From: Burkholderiales bacterium
GTDB lineage: Bacteria; Pseudomonadota; Gammaproteobacteria; Burkholderiales; Burkholderiaceae_C
Direction of reading: 5' to 3'
Assembly (NCBI GenBank): GCA_011391155.1
Contig: JAABRA010000220.1
Location: 1-64,000, forward strand
Length of the DNA stretch: 64,000 nucleotides
A model generated the notes under the pieces. It was not told the origin of the DNA and ran no database searches. It worked only from the letters and a program-made list of their open reading frames with translations. Below, piece after piece: positions 17,484-25,554 of this stretch (position 1 is its first letter; each line of letters begins with the position of its first letter). Made by a program: the position numbers and the translations under genes.

Positions 17484-17894
17484 TCAGTGGGCGCCCGGAC
17501 GGATGCAACAGATGTCGATGCCCAGCGGTTGCGCCATCAGCAACCAGGGCCGGTCAGCGGTCAGGACCGGTGCCTTGAGGCGCTGCGCCACAGCCAGACA
17601 CAGACGGTCACCCAGACTCAGCCCGATTGAGCGGGTTGCCCCGCGCATCCAGCCAGCCTGCGCACCGTCTTCGGCCGTGATGTCTACAACCGTGTAGGCC
17701 AGCTCCGCCAGAATGATCTTGATCGCTTCCGGGTCAGCGCCCCGATCAAGGGATTTCGCGATGACTTCAGCCTGGTTGGCGGCGGTCACCACGCAGGGTT
17801 CCGAATGCAGTGCCTGACGCACCACCTCGTCGCCGGGCTCGCCTTGCAGGAAAGCAATGATGGCCGAAGCATCCAGCAACGTGACCCGGCTCAT
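17484..17894 (-). CDS. vapC: PIN-domain ribonuclease toxin VapC
   Basis: 136 residues forming a complete PIN domain. The acidic residues that bind the catalytic metal are visible in 'LLDASAIIAFLQGEPGD', 'ANQAEVIAKSLD', 'SLGDRLCLAVA' and 'LTADRPW'. VapC toxins cut specific RNAs, often initiator tRNA or rRNA, when freed from VapB. The start codon overlaps the vapB stop by four bases, which gives coupled translation. All key residues are intact, so the toxin is probably active. Confidence 0.92.
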   Translation of the reverse strand: MSRVTLLDASAIIAFLQGEPGDEVVRQALHSEPCVVTAANQAEVIAKSLDRGADPEAIKIILAELAYTVVDITAEDGAQAGWMRGATRSIGLSLGDRLCLAVAQRLKAPVLTADRPWLLMAQPLGIDICCIRPGAH

Positions 17895-18136
17895 TCGGCC
17901 TCGGACGCCGCACGGCGTTCCGCGATGAGTTCGTCGGCCAGCGAAGGTGAATTCCTGGGCACGTATTTCTGGAACAGGTCCTGGGCCTTTTGCAGTTGCG
18001 CGCGCCGCGTTGTCGCGACCAGTTCCCCGTCGCGGGCGCTCCAGATCAATTGATCGCCGTCCTGGATATCAAGCTGCGTACGCAGGGCGGCCGGTATAAC
18101 GGCCCTGCCATTCGATAGGTTGGATGTGGGTTTCAT
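17891..18136 (-). CDS. vapB: AbrB/MazE-type antitoxin VapB
   Basis: 81 residues. The N-terminal half is a swapped-hairpin AbrB DNA-binding domain ('SNGRAVIPAALRTQLDIQDG'). The charged C-terminal half would wrap the VapC toxin. It is the first gene of the pair. A perfect inverted repeat (CATAAA-6-TTTATG) lies 11-28 bases upstream and is a likely autoregulatory operator. Confidence 0.92.
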   Translation of the reverse strand: MKPTSNLSNGRAVIPAALRTQLDIQDGDQLIWSARDGELVATTRRAQLQKAQDLFQKYVPRNSPSLADELIAERRAASEAE

Positions 18137-18146
18137 GGCGTTTTTA

Positions 18147-18164
18147 CATAAATGCTAGTTTATG
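18147..18164. promoter_or_regulatory. Candidate VapB operator (inverted repeat)
   Basis: CATAAATGCTAGTTTATG has perfect six-base arms around a six-base spacer, in an AT-rich patch just before vapB. AbrB-type antitoxins autoregulate through such repeats. The position and symmetry are seen; binding is inferred. Confidence 0.55.
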
Positions 18165-18316
18165 CCATTTTAGATATAAATTTTTCATATTGCCACATTG
18201 ACGACAGGCCTCATATCAAACCATTCTGGCCACTGCGAGGCGGCTCTTCACCGATCTGGCGGTTCACGCCTGACTTCGTCAAGCACCCGGCTTGCCGCCT
18301 CGCCAGGATCAGCCGC

Positions 18317-18754
18317 TCAGCGTTGCATTTTCAGCGCCAGCTTGCCCAGCAGGGCTTTCAAGACACGCACCTCGGCGGCGTTCAGGCAGGTGCGGACACA
18401 CGCCTCGTGCGTCCGCGCCTGCTCCAGCAGCGGCAGCACCTTGTCGCGGCCGGCCGACGTCGCCGCCACCAGCGTGCGACGCTGGTCGGTGGGATCGGCC
18501 TGCAGCGTCAGCCAGCCCTGCGTGCGCATGCGCTGCACCAGCTTGGTCACGGTGGGTTGCCGGCTGAGCACTTCGCGCGCCAGCGTGCTGACCGGTAGCG
18601 CCGCGCCGTCGTGCAGCGTGGCCAGCACGCGCCATTCGATGGCGGTCAGCCCGGCGGCGCGCACATGGGCATCGAAGTCGGTGTACAACGCGTGGCTGGC
18701 CTGGCCCAGCAGGAAGCCCAGGTCGCTGTCGACGAAGCGCGCGCCGGTAGTCAT
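18317..18754 (-). CDS. MarR-family transcriptional regulator
   Basis: 145 residues with a MarR winged helix: 'GLTAIEWRVLATLHDG', the recognition region 'LSRQPTVTKLVQRMRTQGWL', and the wing 'DPTDQRRTLVAATSAGR'. It is 23 bases downstream of the flavin reductase gene on the same strand, so probably co-transcribed. In aromatic-degradation clusters, MarR proteins of this length (HpaR-like) repress a monooxygenase/reductase set. The start at 18754 replaces the overlong track ORF, which runs through the reductase gene. The likely target is the palindrome upstream of the reductase. Confidence 0.88.
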   Translation of the reverse strand: MTTGARFVDSDLGFLLGQASHALYTDFDAHVRAAGLTAIEWRVLATLHDGAALPVSTLAREVLSRQPTVTKLVQRMRTQGWLTLQADPTDQRRTLVAATSAGRDKVLPLLEQARTHEACVRTCLNAAEVRVLKALLGKLALKMQR

Positions 18755-18777
18755 GGTCCGCTGGGCGACGCGCGCAG

Positions 18778-19290
18778 CTACAGCGGATGCTCGGTGTAGA
18801 AGCGCCCGCCGTGAAACAGCAGCGGCGACACCCCATCGCGGTGGCAACATCGCTCCACCTCGCCGACGAAGATGACGTGGTCGCCCTCTTCGTAGCGGCT
18901 GCGGTTGAAGCACTCGAAGGTGGCGGCGGCACCGGCCAGCAGCGGGGAGCCGGCCACGCCGTCGCTGAAATCGACGCCGGTCCAGCGGTCCGGCTCCCGG
19001 GCGGCGAAGCGCTCGGCCAGGGCCTTCTGGTCGGCGGCAAGGATGTTGATGGCGTAGTGCGAGCCGGTGCTGAAGGCGTGCATGGACCCCGCCGCGCGCC
19101 CCAGGCTCCACAGCACCAGCGGCGGGTCGAGCGAGACCGAGTTGAACGAATTGGCCGTCAGGCCGACGAGTTCGCCGGTGGCCGTGCGCGCCGTGACGAT
19201 GGTCACGCCGGTGGCGAACATGCCCAGCGATGCGCGAAACTCGCGCGATGAAAAAGCCGGTGGCCTGGCTTTGCGGGGCGGGGTCATCAT
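18778..19290 (-). CDS. Flavin reductase (HpaC-like FMN-binding domain)
   Basis: 170 residues making one flavin-reductase-like split-barrel domain: 'FRASLGMFATGVTIVTAR', 'LVGLTANSFNSVSLDPPLVL', 'HYAINILAADQKALAERFA', and 'GDHVIFVGEVE'. Such enzymes use NAD(P)H to supply reduced FMN/FAD to a partner monooxygenase. No monooxygenase lies next to it, so the partner is elsewhere or lost. It is first in a unit with marR and divergent from an alpha/beta hydrolase. Confidence 0.9.
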   Translation of the reverse strand: MMTPPRKARPPAFSSREFRASLGMFATGVTIVTARTATGELVGLTANSFNSVSLDPPLVLWSLGRAAGSMHAFSTGSHYAINILAADQKALAERFAAREPDRWTGVDFSDGVAGSPLLAGAAATFECFNRSRYEEGDHVIFVGEVERCCHRDGVSPLLFHGGRFYTEHPL

Positions 19291-19300
19291 CGGTAATTAC

Positions 19301-19312
19301 ATGAAATTTCAT
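19301..19312. promoter_or_regulatory. Candidate MarR operator (12-base palindrome)
   Basis: ATGAAATTTCAT is a perfect palindrome in an AT-rich stretch 10 bases upstream of the flavin reductase start, in the divergent space before the hydrolase. MarR regulators bind palindromes of this kind. The functional assignment is inference. Confidence 0.45.
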
Positions 19313-19433
19313 AAATAATACTGTTTTGCAGAACCGTCTGTTTTCTGAAGGACAAGCGCTGTTGCGAACGGACCCGGTTCCCCCAGTTGTCGACAACCCC
19401 AGAGCCCGCCGGCCCACAAAACCCCTCGCGACC

Positions 19434-20315
19434 ATGTTCCTGCCCACCTTCACCACGCTCGGTTCCGGCCCGGTCATCCTGATGCTGCACGGCATCGGCG
19501 GCGGGCACCGGGCGTTTGCGCCGCAGGTCGAGACCTTCGCCTCGCTGGGCTACCGGGCCGTGGCCTGGGATATGCCGGGCTACGGCCACAGCGCGCCGAT
19601 CGAGCCCTACACCTTCAAGGGACTGGCGCAGAGCTGCATCACGCTGATCGAGAGCCTGGTCGACGCCAACGGTGAGCGCCGCCAGGCCGCCTCAAGGCGC
19701 GAAAGCCCCCCGGGGGGGCAGCGAGGACACGACCGTGCCGAGCGTGGGGGCTCCATCATCCTGCTGGGCCACAGCATGGGCGCCATGGTGGCGCAGGAGG
19801 TGGTGGCGCGCCGGCCCGGGCTGGTGAACCGGCTGATCCTGTGCGGCACCTCGCCCGCGTTCGGCAGGCCCGATGGCGACTGGCAGCGCGACTTCATCGC
19901 CCGGCGCACCGCGCCGCTGGACGCCGGGCAGAGCATGGCGCAACTCGCCGAGGTACTGGTGCCGCAGATGATCGGCCCGGGCTCGCTGCCCGAAGGCGTG
20001 GCATTGGCCACGCATTGCATGGCTGGCGTACATCCGCCGGCCTACCGCCGGGCGCTGGAGGCCCTCGTCACCTTTGACCGCCGCGCGGCCCTGCCGCTGA
20101 TCCAGGTGCCCACGCTGTTGGTGGCCGGCGAGTTCGACAAGAACGCACCGCCCGCCGTGATGCAGAAAATGGCCGCGCAAATTGCCGGCAGCCGCTACGC
20201 CGAACTGCCCGGCATCGGCCACCTGCAGAACCTCGAAGCGCCCGACGAGTTCGACGCGCTGGTGCTCGGCTTCCTCGCCGATACGGCCGCGGCCGCGCGG
20301 CGCACCCTGCATTGA
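19434..20315 (+). CDS. Alpha/beta hydrolase carrying an in-frame R2 repeat insertion
   Basis: About 293 residues from the ATG at 19434 (MFLPTFTTLG), which starts the fold; the track start at 19326 adds an unlikely leader. Seen are 'VILMLHGIGGGHRAF' (oxyanion HG), the nucleophile elbow 'LLGHSMGAM', and the terminal His in 'PGIGHLQNLEAPDEF', as in meta-cleavage or enol-lactone hydrolases. Between 'SLVDANG' and 'IILLGHSMG' lies an Arg-rich insert ('ERRQAASRRESPPGGQRG...') absent from the normal fold. It is a copy of dispersed repeat R2 in frame. The insert precedes the catalytic strand, so activity is uncertain. It is divergent from the flavin reductase. Confidence 0.85.
   Translation: MFLPTFTTLGSGPVILMLHGIGGGHRAFAPQVETFASLGYRAVAWDMPGYGHSAPIEPYTFKGLAQSCITLIESLVDANGERRQAASRRESPPGGQRGHDRAERGGSIILLGHSMGAMVAQEVVARRPGLVNRLILCGTSPAFGRPDGDWQRDFIARRTAPLDAGQSMAQLAEVLVPQMIGPGSLPEGVALATHCMAGVHPPAYRRALEALVTFDRRAALPLIQVPTLLVAGEFDKNAPPAVMQKMAAQIAGSRYAELPGIGHLQNLEAPDEFDALVLGFLADTAAAARRTLH
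19674..19753 (-). repeat. R2 dispersed GC-rich repeat, copy inside the alpha/beta hydrolase gene
   Basis: On the complement this stretch runs from AGCCCCCACGCTC to CTGGCGGCGCTC and closely matches the copies at 35241 and 49085, including the central TCGCTGCCCCCC and TTCGCGCCTTG blocks. It is read in frame as part of the protein. Confidence 0.8.
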
Positions 20316-20349
20316 AACCGCGGCGTCACAGCATGAATAATCCAGCCTG

Positions 20350-21288
20350 ATGCGCCTGCCTGCCCTGCCCGCTCCACGCCTGACCGCCGGTGCTGCCGCG
20401 CGCCGGGGGCTGGCCCGCCTCGGATGGATTTCATTAGTGATAGCAGTTCATGGCCATTCCACGCTGGGTTGGGCCCAAAATGTTTCATATTTTGTGCCCC
20501 AGAGGCCAGTCGCGACCCCGTGCGATGAACTGGTGCAACGCCTGCCCAATGTGAGCCCGGCCCTGTGTCGCGACGCCTTGCTGGTGGCCGGCCCGGCACG
20601 TTCGGTGCAGGGGCGCCCGATCCTGCTGCGCGACATGCCGGCGCAAGACGCCCAGCTGCGCGTGCTGGTGCTGGGCGGCATCCACGGCGACGAGCTGTCC
20701 TCCACGTCGGTGGCGCTGCACTGGATTGGCCTGGCGCAGGACCAGCCGATGCAGATGGCGCAGCCGGTGCACTGGCGTTTCATCCCCGCGCTCAACCCGG
20801 ACGGCCTGACGGCGCGGCCGCCACGGCGCGTCAATGCCAACGGCGTGGACCTGAACCGCAACTTCCCCACGCCGCGCTGGGACCGCGAAGCCCCGTTCTA
20901 TTGGGAAAAGCGCACCCGCAAGGACCCGCGCCGCTGGCCCGGCCCCAAACCGCTGTCCGAGCCCGAAAGCCGCTACCTGCACGACGAGATGGCGCGCTTC
21001 AGGCCGCACCTGATCGTCAGCATCCACGCGCCCTTCGGCGTGCTCGACTTCGACGGCCCGAGCGTGCCGCCGGCCCGGCTGGGCCGCCTGTACCTCGACC
21101 AGGTCGGCATCTACCCCGGCTCGCTGGGCAACTACGGTGGCGTACACAAGGGCGTGCCGGTGGTGACGGTGGAACTGCCGAACGCCCAGCGCACGCCGCT
21201 GAATGCCGAAATGCGCCAGATGTGGGTCGATCTGTTGCGCTGGATGAGCGAACGGGCCAGCCACGGCCTGGGCGGTCAGAACCGGTGA
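20350..21288 (+). CDS. M14-family zinc carboxypeptidase (MpaA-like)
   Basis: 312 residues. After an N-terminal export signal, the M14 zinc site is visible: 'VLGGIHGDELSSTS' gives His and Glu, 'NGVDLNRNFPTPRW' is the substrate-binding Asn-Arg motif, 'IVSIHAPFGVLDF' gives the third zinc ligand, and 'VVTVELPNA' holds the catalytic Glu. This branch resembles murein-peptide amidases that trim L-Ala-gamma-D-Glu-DAP peptides. The signal is odd: its hydrophobic core and cleavage region (about residues 28-49, 'ISLVIAVHGHSTLGWAQ') are encoded by a copy of repeat R1. It lies 35 bases after the hydrolase gene. Confidence 0.88.
   Translation: MRLPALPAPRLTAGAAARRGLARLGWISLVIAVHGHSTLGWAQNVSYFVPQRPVATPCDELVQRLPNVSPALCRDALLVAGPARSVQGRPILLRDMPAQDAQLRVLVLGGIHGDELSSTSVALHWIGLAQDQPMQMAQPVHWRFIPALNPDGLTARPPRRVNANGVDLNRNFPTPRWDREAPFYWEKRTRKDPRRWPGPKPLSEPESRYLHDEMARFRPHLIVSIHAPFGVLDFDGPSVPPARLGRLYLDQVGIYPGSLGNYGGVHKGVPVVTVELPNAQRTPLNAEMRQMWVDLLRWMSERASHGLGGQNR
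20438..20493 (+). repeat. R1 dispersed repeat, copy 2 (inside M14 peptidase signal peptide)
   Basis: It contains GATAGCA, then GGCCATTCCACGCTGGGTT and GGGCCCAAAA, matching the R1 pattern. It is translated as the core of the signal peptide. Confidence 0.8.
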
Positions 21289-21290
21289 AA

Positions 21291-21354
21291 GTTTGAACCA
21301 AAAGTGCCATTCCCCATCGTGGAATGGTCATGGTTTGCTATGAATTTGTGATTA
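21291..21354 (-). repeat. R1 dispersed repeat, copy 3
   Basis: The complement reads CATAGCAAACCATGACCATTCC, ACGATG, GGGAATGGCAC. The inner part can form the hairpin CCATTCC/GGAATGG. It lies between the convergent M14 peptidase and adenosyltransferase genes. Confidence 0.8.
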
Positions 21355-21390
21355 GTGTCCGGGCCGCCGGCGCCGTCACCCGCCGACCCT

Positions 21391-21969
21391 TCACCCGGCG
21401 GCGCCCCGCGCCAGGCGCTCGCTGCGCCAGTACACGTCGTCGCCCACGGTGCCATCGGTGCGGTGGCGGTTCAGCACACGGGCCAGCACGAACATCAGGT
21501 CGCTCAGGCGGTTGAGGTACTGGCGCGGCGTCTCGTTCAGGGCTTCCTCGTTGCCCAGCGCCACCACGGCGCGCTCGGCGCGGCGCGCCACGGTGCGGCA
21601 GACATGCGCTTGCGACGCCCCGCGGGTACCGGCCGGCAGGATGAACTCCTGCAGACGCGGCAGGTGTTCGTTCCAGGTCGCCAGCGCCTCGTCCAGCGCC
21701 AGCACCGCCTCGGGCTTCAGCAGCTCGAAACCGGGAATGCTGAGCTCCCCGCCCAGGTTGAACAGCTGGTGCTGGATCTCGACCAGCAGCTCCCGCACCG
21801 CATCGGGCATGGGCTCGCACAGCAGCACGCCCAGGTTCGAGTTGAGCTCGTCCACGTCGCCCATGGCGTGCACGCGCAGGCTGTTCTTGCTGACGCGCTG
21901 GTTGTCGCCCAGGCCGGTGGTGCCGTTGTCGCCGGTGCGGGTGGCGATTTGCGTGAGTCTGTTTCCCAT
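21391..21969 (-). CDS. Cob(I)alamin adenosyltransferase, PduO type
   Basis: 192 residues starting MGNRLTQIATRTGD. The PduO ATP-binding motif 'TRTGDNGTTGLGD' is at the N-terminus. 'VDELNSNLGVLL' and 'CRTVARRAERAVVAL' complete the five-helix core with the conserved Arg-x-x-Glu-Arg. The enzyme makes adenosylcobalamin from ATP and cob(I)alamin in the cytoplasm. The start at 21969 is preferred over the track's longer ORF, because homologs begin just before the ATP motif. No cobalamin riboswitch or other B12 gene is nearby. Confidence 0.92.
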   Translation of the reverse strand: MGNRLTQIATRTGDNGTTGLGDNQRVSKNSLRVHAMGDVDELNSNLGVLLCEPMPDAVRELLVEIQHQLFNLGGELSIPGFELLKPEAVLALDEALATWNEHLPRLQEFILPAGTRGASQAHVCRTVARRAERAVVALGNEEALNETPRQYLNRLSDLMFVLARVLNRHRTDGTVGDDVYWRSERLARGAAG

Positions 21970-22097
21970 GGTCTGAATCCCCTTCTGTCTGTAGATTGTC
22001 GCCGGGACGGGGATACCCATTTTTTTGCATCTGGATACAATTTTGACTTGACCCCCTGCGGCTCATCGCCGCCCCGCGCTCTTTTTCAGGATTCACC

Positions 22098-22754
22098 ATG
22101 GCCAAGAGTCTGCTTTCCGACCAGATCTTTCGCGCCCTGCCTTATGTCTACATCGGTGGTGGCGTGCTGGTCATGCTCGCCCTGCAAAACAAGCTGGCGA
22201 TCTTCAGCGGCCTGCTCCTGATCGCGGTGGGCGGCATCGAACTGTTGCGGCGCACCCGGTTCCGGCGCGAGCTGGAGCTCAGCGAGTCGCGCCTGGCCGA
22301 CAACTCGCGTTTGATGACCACCCACGACGGTCATTCCACCCAGGCGCTCATGCAGATTTCCTGGCGAAAGTCCTTTGAATGCGGGCATCCCGTGATCGAC
22401 CGGCAGCATCGCGAGCTGTTCGAGATTGGCGATGGAGTGATCAAGGCCGTGCTGAAGAACAAGTCGCGCGAGCATATCGAGTTTCTGCTCGACGAGCTGA
22501 CCGAGCACATCCAGAACCATTTCGTCACCGAGGAAGCGGCGATGGCGCGCACACGGTTTCCGCTGTCCGGCGAGCACCGGGCGCAACACGCCGAGCTGCT
22601 TGAAAAAGCCCGGGGCCTGCGCGACCGCTACCGCAGCGGCCTGCTCGACATCAGCGAGCTGGTGGGGTTCATCGCCTACGACGTCATCTCCGAGCACATC
22701 ATCAACCAGGATCTCAAGTTTGCCTTGAGGAAACCCCAGCCGCAGGCGGCCTGA
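22098..22754 (+). CDS. Membrane-anchored bacteriohemerythrin
   Basis: 218 residues. Two hydrophobic segments (about 10-25 and 30-48) are followed by a short charged linker and a hemerythrin domain (about 80-205). All di-iron ligands appear present: 'CGHPVIDRQHRELFE', 'HFVTEE', 'HRAQHAE', 'HIINQD'. Hemerythrins bind O2 (or NO) reversibly at the di-iron centre; here the domain would sit on the inner face of the membrane. It may supply oxygen to membrane oxidases or sense it, which is inference. It is monocistronic. A second, soluble hemerythrin is at 47775. Confidence 0.9.
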   Translation: MAKSLLSDQIFRALPYVYIGGGVLVMLALQNKLAIFSGLLLIAVGGIELLRRTRFRRELELSESRLADNSRLMTTHDGHSTQALMQISWRKSFECGHPVIDRQHRELFEIGDGVIKAVLKNKSREHIEFLLDELTEHIQNHFVTEEAAMARTRFPLSGEHRAQHAELLEKARGLRDRYRSGLLDISELVGFIAYDVISEHIINQDLKFALRKPQPQAA

Positions 22755-22885
22755 GCGCCCCGGGCGTCCCTGCGGCGCCAGCATGGCGGGCGGTCTGGCC
22801 GTAAACTGCCCCATGCGAACTTGCAGGACAGACCAGGAGCTACACGCAGTGAACGCTGCTCTGTCCTCAACCCTTTAGGAAGCCC

Positions 22886-24310
22886 ATGAACGCACCGACT
22901 GCCCTCAGCCATCTCGCCCCCGCCATTCACCCGCGTGCGGTGCCCACCGAGCTGATCGACGCGCTGAAAGCCCGCTTCGCCACCCAGTGCTCCACCGCGC
23001 TGGTGGTGCGCGAGCAGCATGGGCGCGATGAATCGTCCTTCACGGTTCCGCCGCCCGCTGCGGTGATCTTTGCCGAGAGCACGCAGGACGTGGCCGACGC
23101 CGTGACGCTGGCCAGCGCGCACAGCGTGCCGGTGATCCCGTTTGGCGTGGGCTCCAGCCTGGAAGGCCACCTGCTGGCCGTGCAGGGCGGCATCAGCATC
23201 GACCTGGGCCGCATGAACCGGGTGCTGTCGATCAACGCCGAGGACCTGACCGTGACGGTGCAGCCGGGTGTGACGCGCAAGCAGCTCAACGAAGCCATCA
23301 AGTCCACCGGCTTGTTCTTCCCGATCGACCCCGGCGCCGACGCCACGATCGGCGGCATGAGTGCCACGCGCGCCAGCGGCACCAACGCCGTGCGCTACGG
23401 CACCATGCGCGAAAACGTGCTGGCGCTCGAAGTGGTCACGGCGAGCGGCGAGGTCATCCGCACCGGCACCCGCGCCAAGAAGTCCAGCGCCGGTTACGAC
23501 CTGACGCGCCTGTTCGTCGGCAGCGAGGGCACGCTGGGCGTGATCACCGAGGTCACGGTGCGCATCTACCCGCTGCCCGAGGCGATCTCGGCGGCGATCT
23601 GCTCGTTCCCGACCATCGACGCGGCGGTGCAGACCACTATCCAGACGATCCAGCTCGGCGTGCCGATCGCCCGCGTGGAGCTGATCGACGCCAACACCGT
23701 GCGCATGGTCAATGCCTACGCCAGGCTGGGCCTGCGCGAGGAGCACCTGCTGTTGATGGAGTTCCACGGCTCGCCGGCCAGCGTGAAGGAGCAGGCGGAA
23801 ACCGTGCAGGAGATCGCCAGCGAGCATGGCGGCCACGCCTTCGAGTGGGCCACCACCCCCGAGGAGCGCACCCGCCTGTGGACGGCGCGGCACAACGCCT
23901 ACTTCGCGGCGATTCAGAGCAAGCCGGGATGCCGGGCCATCAGCACCGACACCTGCGTGCCGATCAGCCGGCTGGCCGACTGCCTGCTCGACTCGGTGGC
24001 CGAGGCCGATGCGTCAGGCCTGCCCTACTTCCTGGTCGGCCACGTGGGCGACGGCAACTTCCACTTCGGCTACCTGATCGACCCCGACAAGCCCGAAGAG
24101 CGCGAAACCGCCGAGGGGCTGAACCACAAGCTGGTGAGCCGCGCGTTGCAGCTGGAGGGCACCTGCACCGGCGAACACGGCGTGGGCCTGCACAAGATGG
24201 ACTTCCTGGTGACCGAGGCCGGCGCGGGCGCGGTGGACATGATGCGCACCATCAAGCGCGCGCTGGACCCCAAGAACATCATGAACCCGGGGAAGATTTT
24301 CACGCAGTGA
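22886..24310 (+). CDS. FAD-binding oxidase (GlcD / D-lactate dehydrogenase type)
   Basis: 474 residues. The N-terminal PCMH-type FAD domain (about 45-225) has 'VIPFGVGSSLEGHLLAVQGG' and 'PGADATIGGMSATRASGTNA'. The C-terminal FAD-oxidase domain (about 230-470) ends with 'GEHGVGLHKMDFL' and 'LDPKNIMNPGKIF', the usual closing motif. Family members oxidise D-2-hydroxy acids (D-lactate, glycolate) and pass electrons to quinone or cytochrome c. No GlcE/GlcF partners are adjacent, so a stand-alone D-lactate dehydrogenase-like enzyme is most likely. The exact substrate is unproven. Confidence 0.9.
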   Translation: MNAPTALSHLAPAIHPRAVPTELIDALKARFATQCSTALVVREQHGRDESSFTVPPPAAVIFAESTQDVADAVTLASAHSVPVIPFGVGSSLEGHLLAVQGGISIDLGRMNRVLSINAEDLTVTVQPGVTRKQLNEAIKSTGLFFPIDPGADATIGGMSATRASGTNAVRYGTMRENVLALEVVTASGEVIRTGTRAKKSSAGYDLTRLFVGSEGTLGVITEVTVRIYPLPEAISAAICSFPTIDAAVQTTIQTIQLGVPIARVELIDANTVRMVNAYARLGLREEHLLLMEFHGSPASVKEQAETVQEIASEHGGHAFEWATTPEERTRLWTARHNAYFAAIQSKPGCRAISTDTCVPISRLADCLLDSVAEADASGLPYFLVGHVGDGNFHFGYLIDPDKPEERETAEGLNHKLVSRALQLEGTCTGEHGVGLHKMDFLVTEAGAGAVDMMRTIKRALDPKNIMNPGKIFTQ

Positions 24311-24314
24311 GCGA

Positions 24315-25400
24315 TCAGGGCGCCGGGTATTTCTGGAACCAGCGGGCCAGCGTTTTGGTGGTCCGGTCCAGGGCATCAAGGGCGGCGGCACTGTAGGCCG
24401 CATTGCTGGTTTCGGCCAGGTTGCGGGAGGCGCTTGTGGCGGCTCCGCCGGCATTGCCCAGACCCGCCAACTTGCCCAACGAGTCGAAAACGCCCTTGAC
24501 CGCCGTGTTGTCCTCGGCGGAGGCCTGCTTCATGCTCCCGAAGACCAGCGGGCTGACCACCGGTGCGGCCAGGTTGAAGCCGCCCTCGTCGCCCTTCATG
24601 ACCACCCCGGAGCGGAACTCGTCGGCCCGGCCGTAATAGCTGGTCAGGGCGGCCACCGACATCGACAGCTCGGCCCCGGTTTGGGCCGTGCGCGAAGTCA
24701 GGCCCGAGGTGTTGCCGCTGCTGCTCATGCGGGCGAAATTGACCACCACCAGCGGGGCAATCACGATGGCATTCCACTTGGCCGAGTACTCGCCCATGCG
24801 ACGGTAGTTGTTCAGGTCGAAGGCGCCACGGTCGCCCCAGCCGGCGTCCAGGTGCGAAAACCACAGTGGCAGGCCGGTCGGGGAGAAAAACGAAACCGTC
24901 TGGCCGTGCTGCTCCTTGCCGTAAGGCTTGCTTTCGGACGTGGGCGTCGCGTCCACGCTGGCAACATAGTCCTTCATGTCGGCCAGCGGCACCACCTCGC
25001 GGCCCGCCTTCTGCAACTCGGTCAGCAGCGTCGCATACGCCTTGTCCGTGACCGCCTGCATGGCCGCCGGATCCACCCCCTGCAAAGCGACGTGCAGCGA
25101 GGAGCGCGCACCACTGCTGTCCCGACCGGGCAGGTAGGACGCGCGGACATTGGCCGTGACACTGTTGTTGGTCACGAAGGCCACCCGGAACCCGACCACC
25201 GCCACGCGCTTGCCAGCGGGCAACACCTCCACGATGTTCTTGCCAAAAGTCCCGCCCATCTTGCCTTTGAAATAGGCATCGGGATCCAGGTCGGCCACGG
25301 CCGGCGCCGTGGTGGATGCGCCAGCCGGGGCGGGCGCATCCGTGCCCTGGGCCAGCGCAGACCCGGCGGCCAGTGCAATAAGTATGGCGAGGAATTTCAT
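24315..25400 (-). CDS. Exported protein of unknown function
   Basis: 361 residues from MKFLAILIALAAG, a clear Sec signal cut near 'GSALAQ'. I do not recognise the mature part. It has 'LPAGKRVAVVGFRVAFVTNN', a long middle region with many Ser/Thr and aromatic residues, and a C-terminal half rich in small residues ('LGKLAGLGNAGGAATSAS'). It may be a periplasmic or outer-membrane-associated protein. The gene lies about 150 bases downstream of another exported unknown on the same strand, and they may act together. The track's 49-residue upstream extension is rejected because it hides the signal peptide. Confidence 0.7.
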   Translation of the reverse strand: MKFLAILIALAAGSALAQGTDAPAPAGASTTAPAVADLDPDAYFKGKMGGTFGKNIVEVLPAGKRVAVVGFRVAFVTNNSVTANVRASYLPGRDSSGARSSLHVALQGVDPAAMQAVTDKAYATLLTELQKAGREVVPLADMKDYVASVDATPTSESKPYGKEQHGQTVSFFSPTGLPLWFSHLDAGWGDRGAFDLNNYRRMGEYSAKWNAIVIAPLVVVNFARMSSSGNTSGLTSRTAQTGAELSMSVAALTSYYGRADEFRSGVVMKGDEGGFNLAAPVVSPLVFGSMKQASAEDNTAVKGVFDSLGKLAGLGNAGGAATSASRNLAETSNAAYSAAALDALDRTTKTLARWFQKYPAP

Positions 25401-25554
25401 CTGACGTTGCTCCAGCAGGCTGACAATGGGCCAAAGTGTAGGTTCCTGGCCCCCCGATCCAAACCCCCTGTTCACGGGGCCATCGGTTTGTCGGTCGACA
25501 TCGAAAGGCGATCGCAAACCCCGACGGGCACAACGGTGCCAACGCAATCCGCAA

